A stretch of DNA of 64,000 nucleotides, from positions 2,356,001 through 2,420,000 of the forward strand of contig NC_067203.1 of assembly GCF_026262505.1 (NCBI RefSeq). The letters run 5' to 3'. Both the position numbers and the translations under genes were made by a program. Positions within the stretch are counted from its first letter, which is position 1. Every line of letters begins with the position of its first letter. The DNA comes from Trichomonas vaginalis G3 (taxonomy: Eukaryota > Parabasalia > Trichomonadida > Trichomonadidae). Below are positions 39,408-44,861 of this stretch, in pieces. A model generated the notes under the pieces. It saw only the letters and a program-made list of their open reading frames with translations, did not search any database and had not been told where the DNA came from.

Positions 39408-39640
39408 AGTTAGTATCCCTATGATGGGTACGGAGGCACTGCGCGCCTTCTTACTCATCATATGTGAATTTGACACTTTACGAAACCAGTAACGTATATT
39501 TTACAACACAACCATAACACCAACTTAACCTTAAATATTTACAAAACCATCTGACACATAAACGACTTCACTAACGAATTCACTACCGTCCTCACTAAAT
39601 AAAAAATAACCTTATTTTTATTTTTTTTAATTTTTTATTT
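39408..39640. repeat. Maverick B terminal repeat with hairpin
   Basis: AGTTAGTAT at 39408-39416 is followed at 39421-39461 by a hairpin with arms ATGATG/CATCAT, GTA/TAC and AGGC/GCCT around an ACTGCG core. The next ~150 bp (gacactttacgaaaccagta, acgtatattttac, aaccttaaatatttac) match the ends of elements A and, in part, C. The host 6-mer before it is taccag. Confidence 0.85.
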
Positions 39641-39652
39641 CATTACAAAGAC

Positions 39653-40087
39653 ATGTCCGACTACATTTACTATGACTCTTTCCCAGAACGTTTCCGTGAA
39701 CTATTCAAAACTCAAGTAAAACTGAGAAACATGCATTTTAACAAAGACAGACCCATTGACGATGAAAGAAACCCTGAATATATTACAATCCCATATGACG
39801 CAAAGTTCATTGCATACATTCCTTATGGTCGCAGAGGAACGAAAACTATTTCAACAAAGAACAAAAATTATTTCTGGAGCGATGAAGAAAATTGCCTTAT
39901 CTACATAAATGCATACTTAAATAAAGCTACATATTGTACAAAAGAAGGTTGGACTGGATTTGAGCTCTACATATACGACGACGATGGAAACAGACGCTGT
40001 GTATACCCATACGATAATATGTACCATTGTTTTCATCAAGCATTAAACGAATACATAGTCAGTAAGGGTCTCATTCCTGTTGAGTAG
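39653..40087 (+). CDS. 144-aa protein in the terminal variable slot (element B)
   Basis: A 144-residue protein of unknown function starting MSDYIYYDSFPERFRELF. It is rich in Tyr and charged residues, with strand-like segments (AKFIAYIPYGRRG, WTGFELYIYDDDGN) and no membrane segment. It is read inward from the element end and occupies the place held by the oppositely oriented 108-aa gene in elements A and C. The sequences bordering the slot are shared, so the gene content was exchanged as a unit. A leader of ~50 bases of A/T-rich sequence with a long T run precedes the ATG. Confidence 0.75.
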   Translation: MSDYIYYDSFPERFRELFKTQVKLRNMHFNKDRPIDDERNPEYITIPYDAKFIAYIPYGRRGTKTISTKNKNYFWSDEENCLIYINAYLNKATYCTKEGWTGFELYIYDDDGNRRCVYPYDNMYHCFHQALNEYIVSKGLIPVE

Positions 40088-40176
40088 ATATGCTTTATTT
40101 TTGTTCCCACATTTATATAAAAATTAATGATATCACCACCCTCACACGTATGAAAACATAGCACAAAAATAAATTT

Positions 40177-40225
40177 AGGTGAAGAGGTGAGATCTCACCT
40201 GTTTTCTCACCTGTTTTTTCACCCT
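40177..40225. repeat. Iteron-palindrome block, copy 2
   Basis: AGGTGAaG, then AGGTGAGATCTCACCT, followed by two inverted iterons (gttttctcacct, gttttttcaccc). It lies 7 bp from the stop of the minus-strand 175-aa gene and between convergent 3' ends. Confidence 0.9.
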
Positions 40226-40232
40226 GTTGAAT

Positions 40233-40760
40233 TCATTGCTTTATAACTCTCTTCCTTGGTTTCTTTTTAGTTGCTTTCTTCACGTCTGTCTCCAACTTGA
40301 CTGTCTTTCTTCTTCGTCCGTAATGATACCAGTTACTTCCACCAGTCAATGGGTCAAATGGTCTTTCGTAAGGGTTTCCATACATTCCATAGGGACCATA
40401 TGGAAGAACTACTAGTGGAGAAGAAACATTTTCTTTAGTTCCATCGAATCTATTTAAATGCATTGTTTCACCTTTCATCTGGTCATTAAAGTCTTTTGCG
40501 TGTTTTGCAAACTCATCGTCCTTTCCTAAAGCATTTTCTGACTCAGTCGCAACCAAATTGGATGCTTTATTTATGAGCCCTATTTTATTTAATCTTAACT
40601 TCTTTGCAACCCAGCCTCCAATCTTCCCTTTATTTGCATCTAATGTCTTCGAAACCCTTCCTCCGCTCATTTTATTTACTGCGTCATAAGCTCCAAGTGC
40701 TTTTGCTCCAAATGCTAATGCTTTTGTTCCCATTGCGCCTAAAGCTGCCCAAGCTACCAT
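40233..40760 (-). CDS. 175-aa Ala/Gly-rich protein with basic tail (element B)
   Basis: This is the second intact copy of the family described at 768-1295, differing by only a few residues. It has an amphipathic Ala/Gly-rich N-terminus, a polar middle, a GPYGMYGNPY turn-rich stretch and a Lys/Arg tail. The ATG at 40760 abuts the TAA of the 74-aa gene. Conservation of this protein in all three elements, even where neighbours are broken, argues that it is a core structural or packaging component rather than an accessory gene. Confidence 0.8.
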   Translation of the reverse strand: MVAWAALGAMGTKALAFGAKALGAYDAVNKMSGGRVSKTLDANKGKIGGWVAKKLRLNKIGLINKASNLVATESENALGKDDEFAKHAKDFNDQMKGETMHLNRFDGTKENVSSPLVVLPYGPYGMYGNPYERPFDPLTGGSNWYHYGRRRKTVKLETDVKKATKKKPRKRVIKQ

Positions 40761-40985
40761 TTACCCCATATTAAAATCATCTCTCTTCAATATTATCTCA
40801 TAAAAGTTCTCGTTACTGGAGAAAGTCAATGAAACATAAACGTTCTCACGGGCTTCGCCCTCACCGCTTTGCAGTCTATCTAACTTCTTTCTTATATCAT
40901 CTATACGCTTCAAAATGTCTGAACAATTGCTAACATCTTCTACAACAGTTATTTCATCATGAATGACCTTCAAGAACAAGCTCAT
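40761..40985 (-). CDS. 74-aa element protein (element B)
   Basis: A 74-residue acidic protein starting MSLFLKVIHDEITVVEDV, with a helical middle (SDILKRIDDIRKKLDRL) and a strand-rich end (ENVYVSLTFSSNENFYEIIL). It lies between the minor capsid-like gene and the 175-aa gene with zero spacing on both sides (TAAATG). The coding sequence includes the small GC hairpin GGGCGAAGCCC. No family is recognised; the same gene is in elements A (frameshifted) and C. Confidence 0.75.
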   Translation of the reverse strand: MSLFLKVIHDEITVVEDVSNCSDILKRIDDIRKKLDRLQSGEGEARENVYVSLTFSSNENFYEIILKRDDFNMG

Positions 40986-41867
40986 TTAATATGCTATTAA
41001 AATCATCTCAATAATGAGTCCATCCTTTCCATCTTTAGGTAGCACAACATCTTTCATTGAAGAAGATTCGACAAGTCTTATGTTAAACTTACTGACAAAG
41101 TTTGTTATACTATAATGCTTTGGCGGCGAATACATATAGTTTGAAAGACATAATATAGATTCTTCAGCAAATTCACTTATACTGGATTTTATAACAATGT
41201 TCTCACGAGACCAAATACCACCAATTGACAATCTTGTAAGCAATCCTGCTGAACCTTCAACTGTAAACGTCGATGGTAACATTCCACGAAGGTCATCTAT
41301 TGACATCGTTGAGTCACTGAATTTAAATATTTTCTTAAAGCAATCGTCATTATCTAACCATGCAATAGCTTTGAAGTTTTCATTCGAATATACATCTGCT
41401 TCATTAAATGTAAAACCTGACTTCTTTGCAGAGATGACTTTAAAATCTATTGAGTTTGTTTCAAAATTATATGCTATGGTAACTTCTGAAGGTAATGGAT
41501 GTCCTTCCGCAGTCAGTTGTTCTCTCACTACCGTTTGAAGCTTTGTGTTAAAAACTTTCATGTCATCTCCTGTATCTAAGTTCACATACACAGCAACAGG
41601 GAAACTATCTTGCTTCTTTGTTTCATCATTATATCTCAAAACATTAAAGTTCTTCAATAATATTGTTCTTCCTGCTGGAATACTTCGAACCTGTCTGATT
41701 TCAATAGCTTTCTCACCTCCTACATACTCTACCCAGTGTCTTGGATATTCATAAGTATACTGACTTTCTTGAATTTTGGTTGGTTTCATCATAACATGTT
41801 CATAGTATATCTTTATACTCTTGTCAGTTAGACTCGGTGCTATGTTCTGAATATTTCTGACTTGCAT
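40986..41867 (-). CDS. Minor capsid (penton)-like protein (element B)
   Basis: 293 residues from the ATG at 41867 (MQVRNIQNIAPSL); a longer frame reading into the divergent ATPase gene is rejected. The protein is almost all beta-type, without charged low-complexity parts, and ends KDGLIIEMILIAY. This resembles the end of single jelly-roll penton proteins of Polinton-like viruses, where the last strand is hydrophobic. I infer minor capsid protein from the fold-like pattern and from its place next to the packaging ATPase; no diagnostic motif is available. It is divergent from the ATPase over a 16-bp spacer and leads a cluster of three abutting genes. Confidence 0.6.
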   Translation of the reverse strand: MQVRNIQNIAPSLTDKSIKIYYEHVMMKPTKIQESQYTYEYPRHWVEYVGGEKAIEIRQVRSIPAGRTILLKNFNVLRYNDETKKQDSFPVAVYVNLDTGDDMKVFNTKLQTVVREQLTAEGHPLPSEVTIAYNFETNSIDFKVISAKKSGFTFNEADVYSNENFKAIAWLDNDDCFKKIFKFSDSTMSIDDLRGMLPSTFTVEGSAGLLTRLSIGGIWSRENIVIKSSISEFAEESILCLSNYMYSPPKHYSITNFVSKFNIRLVESSSMKDVVLPKDGKDGLIIEMILIAY

Positions 41868-41883
41868 TTTTAATGGAGATAAA
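41868..41883. promoter_or_regulatory. 16-bp bidirectional promoter (capsid-like/ATPase)
   Basis: Only 16 bases separate the two divergent ATGs. On the plus strand TTTTTAATGGAGATAAAATG leads into the ATPase; on the minus strand TTTATCTCCATTAAAAATG leads into the capsid-like gene. The same arrangement occurs at 44845-44861 and 62813-62828, which argues for function. Confidence 0.6.
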
Positions 41884-42768
41884 ATGAAGCATTTAATACA
41901 TGACGTAGATGAAGACATGAATGAAACTACAGACAAACTTAACTCTTCTCTCATTCTTCCTTTCAGTAAGGACTATGAGTTCTGTTCAAATGGTGTTTAT
42001 TTCTATTGTGGAAAGATGGGTTCAGGTAAGACATTTAACCTCATTCGTCATATACTCATAACAGAGCGTTTAGGAAACGACTCATATTATGACCAAATCA
42101 TTATATCAGCAACTTCAGACTCTATGGACTCAACAGCGAAAACATTTATGTCAAAAGTTCAAGCCTCTGTCGTTAAAGTTCCAGACAGTGAACTCATTGA
42201 ATTTCTTCAACGTTACATTCGACGTAAGAGGAAATATTATGCCATCGTGAATTTATACAGTCAGGAATGCAAAAGACTTCTGAGGAGATGGAAAGAATTA
42301 TTGACAAACACCACTTACGTCAGTACTCAGGAGTTTACGATATGAAACGACTTACAAACTACATTCTATCAAAACTTTCAAAATACCCCTTCAAAAAATA
42401 TCCTTCAAACACTCTGCTCGTGTGACGACTTCGCCGGAAAAGGTTTAGTGTCAAAGCCTGACTCACCATTAGCTAACATCATAACTAAAGTCAGACATTA
42501 CCATTTAACTGTAGCAATACTTATGCAAACATGGAGGTTTTTAGCTTTAAACATAAAACGTCTCATAACTGACTTCGTTATCTTTCAAGGTTTCTCACGC
42601 TATGATATTGAACTCATTTGGAAACAGTCAGGTATAACATTACCTTTTGAAGAAATTTGGGAAGCATATAAGTCTCTCATCTCTCCTCGTTCATACCTTG
42701 AGATTCATATCATGACTAATACCATTAAAGTCAAAAATATTCCATGGGAACGACCAACATTGTTTTAA
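41884..42768 (+). pseudogene. Packaging ATPase (A32/FtsK-HerA type), frameshifted
   Basis: A copy of the ATPase intact at 62829-63716. It starts MKHLIHDVDEDMNETTDKL and keeps Walker A in YFYCGKMGSGKTFNLIRHIL. It lost 1 base near 42250 (gtgaatttatac against gtagagttcatac) and 2 bases near 42424 (cgtgtgacgac against cgtttgcgacgac), so the frame stops at 42345 and reopens at about 42430. The second deletion hits Walker B (VCDDFAGKG in element C). The total loss of 3 bases restores the end of the frame. In Mavericks the protein pumps DNA into capsids; this copy cannot. Confidence 0.92.
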
Positions 42769-43166
42769 AGTTTAACCTTCAATTGACTGATGGTAAACAA
42801 ATTCCATGCATCTCTGTCGCCATTTCTGTTAATATTTTTGCTGTCATTCATATCATCCACTTCCCCATCCGTTAGCTTTTGAGGATATGCGTTAGAATAG
42901 CTGTTCTTAAATGAAGGCTTTTCACCTTTGAGAGCATAAACTCTATAACTTTCTGCATACTTTATGTTTGAACCTCCTGAGCCATCATTGACATAAATTT
43001 TTATAGGCTTCCACCCTTTGTTCATGTTCCTGCTTCTTCCCTTAGCTCTTTTGTTCAGTAGTTCTACATCTTTATACACAGCACCTGTCTCAGTGAATTC
43101 AACAATATTTTCATTCGTTAGCTTTACATTCAAACCCTTGTCGAGTATATTGTTCATTTCATACAT
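42765..43166 (-). CDS. 133-aa element protein, unknown function
   Basis: 133 residues from the ATG at 43166 (MYEMNNILDKGLN). A longer reading to 43283 exists, but it overlaps the divergent gene and ignores the shared promoter pattern, so I prefer the short one. The protein is basic and strand-rich at first (KGWKPIKIYVNDGSGGSN), with a Gly/Ser/Asn-rich middle and an acidic, polar end (GEVDDMNDSKNINRNGD). Its stop overlaps that of the convergent ATPase within TTTAAA. A near-identical copy is at 63713-64000 in element C. No family is recognised. Confidence 0.7.
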   Translation of the reverse strand: MYEMNNILDKGLNVKLTNENIVEFTETGAVYKDVELLNKRAKGRSRNMNKGWKPIKIYVNDGSGGSNIKYAESYRVYALKGEKPSFKNSYSNAYPQKLTDGEVDDMNDSKNINRNGDRDAWNLFTISQLKVKL

Positions 43167-43191
43167 ATAAAAGGTTTTTATTCTATATGAA
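43167..43191. promoter_or_regulatory. 25-bp bidirectional promoter
   Basis: TTTTTATTCTATATGAAATG on the plus strand resembles TTTATTCTCATTAAAATATG at 44845-44864. On the minus strand TCATTTCATATAG is initiator-like. It separates the 133-aa gene from the plus-strand gene at 43192. Confidence 0.45.
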
Positions 43192-43804
43192 ATGAGAAGC
43201 AAATCCATCTTAGCTGGTGCCGTTAATGTTCCAATTGAACCAACATCAAATGTTGACTCACGAACGACAAACAATATTGTCATAAAGAACTATAGTTCAG
43301 AGTGTTTGAAAGAAAGAACCAGAGCTGAAATCCGTGAATTTAAACTCAGCTTCAAACGCTAACGCTACATCAGATGTTAAGTTAGAGTATCCACCACTGG
43401 ACCAAATTCTTTCAAGAGAAGCCAACGACAACCCTTACACAAATGTTCAAACAAATCCTTCAGATAACGTAGACCATTACCTTCTTCAGTTATACCAAAC
43501 AATTTTACTCAAAGACGATAAGAAGCTTTTGACAAATCTTATAAGCAAGAACCAAATAATTCTAACAAAGGAGGACCTTGAAAATGTTATATCACGAATA
43601 ACAGGGAAACAATGTGTCATTGACTATCTCGACCCTGAAATCGAATGCTGTGGTCAAACGCCACTATTCATGAAAATAGGTAACATCCGCATCATTGAAA
43701 CACCAGGAACTACAGGAGTTGAGTTTAAGTATAAATATTCGAACGAGTATACAAAACTTTCAACAGAATATAAACTTTGTTTGAAATATGTTTTAGTAAA
43801 TTAA
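43192..43804 (+). pseudogene. Element protein (~200 codons), probably frameshifted
   Basis: The frame that ends at 43804 has no ATG before residue 110; its long part is NLNSASNANATSDVKLEYPP onward. In the adjacent frame an ATG at 43192 (MRSKSILAGAVNVPIEP) opens 55 codons ending near 43362. Joining the two near 43330 needs one single-base shift and gives a start at the shared promoter. I therefore read this as one gene with a frameshift. The protein is mixed helix and strand, with Cys in IECCGQTPLFMKIG. No family recognised. Its 3' end meets the minus-strand 80-aa gene across two GC hairpins. Confidence 0.55.
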
Positions 43805-43815
43805 AGCAGTCAGGA

Positions 43816-43848
43816 GGGCTCTTTGAGCCCATCTTGGCGCTTTGCGCC
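43816..43848. terminator. Two GC-rich hairpins between convergent genes
   Basis: GGGCTCtttGAGCCC (43816-43830) and GGCGCtttGCGCC (43836-43848) lie between the stop at 43804 and the convergent stop at 43865. Their position at paired 3' ends suggests transcript termination or processing in both directions; that role is inferred. Confidence 0.5.
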
Positions 43849-43864
43849 GTCAGTCAAAAAAATT

Positions 43865-44107
43865 TCAAGTTAGCAATTTGTAATATCTATCCAAAACTTC
43901 TTCAACAGTATCGAACTCATCTTCATAATGCAAACCTAATCTTATTGACTTGGTGCAGTTTTCACTAACACAATATTTTTCTGTTCTCTTGACTGACATA
44001 ACTAATTCATTTGTTTCATCAAACAGCAACAACCAAAGTTCATGACCTAATACATAACATTCATACTTTATATTTTTAGCTCTGAGTTCTCTTGTAAGCT
44101 GTTGCAT
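43865..44107 (-). CDS. 80-aa element protein, unknown function
   Basis: 80 residues: MQQLTRELRAKNIKYECYVL, a hydrophobic strand-like middle (GHELWLLLFDETNELVMSV), two Cys near residues 46-51 and an acidic C-terminus. The start ATG is in ATTAAATG and overlaps the end of the 259-aa gene by about 40 bases. It may be a small accessory of the capsid cluster. No motif was recognised. Confidence 0.6.
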   Translation of the reverse strand: MQQLTRELRAKNIKYECYVLGHELWLLLFDETNELVMSVKRTEKYCVSENCTKSIRLGLHYEDEFDTVEEVLDRYYKLLT

Positions 44108-44844
44108 TTAATATTTTCTAAAAAGTCAACTTCAACAGTCATTCGCACTGGTGCCTTCAGTTCTACAGGCTCTCCTTGAAAGTCAACAAGTCTGAATTGC
44201 ATGTCTTTCAAATTATGAGGACTAATGCGAACCCATTTACCTAAATGAGTTGCTATGACAGGAACGTTTGGAATGAACATTGAATTGACTGCATAACGGA
44301 AGGATTTATATTCTACTGAACCTTTACTATTAACTCCTGAAATGCCTGTGACATTAGCTATTTTAGACTCAATGTATAAACAATTACCATAACATACGTA
44401 TGGAACAGATTTCATCTCAATCGTTTTGTCAACACTTTTCAAAGGAAATGTCATATGGTATGCACCCAAAAGAAGTTGTACTCTATGACTCATTCTTGGT
44501 ATCTTAAACTCCTTCGCATAACTGAACTTCAAAACTCCTGCAATAAGTTTAACATTCATTAAGTTTTCTTCGTTATCCTTGTTTATTGTAGTATTTATGA
44601 GAGCATTTAACACTCCAGCTAATGTTTCCATCTTATATTCTACATTATTGTGAAATCTTATTTCGTGCTTCTTTCCATCTATTTCAATCTCCATGAAATC
44701 TGTTTCATCTGTTATAACGAATGAAGCGATAGTATTGAAGTCAACCATTCTGAATGCAAGCGCCTCATTCTGTAGACCTAAGTTTGTTTGTAGCTTTACT
44801 GTCCCGTATTCGTTTGGGTCTGTACTTTGCAAATAGAACAACAT
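44068..44844 (-). CDS. Beta-rich capsid-like protein, 258 aa
   Basis: From ATG 44844 (MLFYLQSTDPNEYGTVKL). It is beta-rich with a central hydrophobic stretch (MSHRVQLLLGAYHMTFPL) and ends with RLVDFQGEPVELKAPVRMTV and EVDF, a pattern like the 'xVDxxGxPVxLxxxxxxxLxL' end of jelly-roll minor capsid proteins in Polinton-like viruses. I infer a second capsid-type protein; identity as penton or other vertex protein is not certain. A 17-bp spacer separates it from the divergent fibre gene, which would suit a vertex protein paired with a fibre. Confidence 0.55.
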   Translation of the reverse strand: MLFYLQSTDPNEYGTVKLQTNLGLQNEALAFRMVDFNTIASFVITDETDFMEIEIDGKKHEIRFHNNVEYKMETLAGVLNALINTTINKDNEENLMNVKLIAGVLKFSYAKEFKIPRMSHRVQLLLGAYHMTFPLKSVDKTIEMKSVPYVCYGNCLYIESKIANVTGISGVNSKGSVEYKSFRYAVNSMFIPNVPVIATHLGKWVRISPHNLKDMQFRLVDFQGEPVELKAPVRMTVEVDFLENIKCNSLQENSELKI

Positions 44845-44861
44845 TTTATTCTCATTAAAAT
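44845..44861. promoter_or_regulatory. 17-bp bidirectional promoter (capsid-like/fibre)
   Basis: tttattctcattaaaat separates the ATGs. TCATTA fits the trichomonad initiator for the fibre gene. In the other direction TTTTAATGAGAATAAAATG resembles the ATPase leader at 41868. Confidence 0.6.

Noticed and set aside
40227..40415. 62-codon plus-strand ORF opposite the 175-aa gene (also at 61172 and 1071)
   Set aside because: It is conserved only because the 175-aa gene is conserved; Cys/Leu-rich composition is the complement of its basic tail codons.
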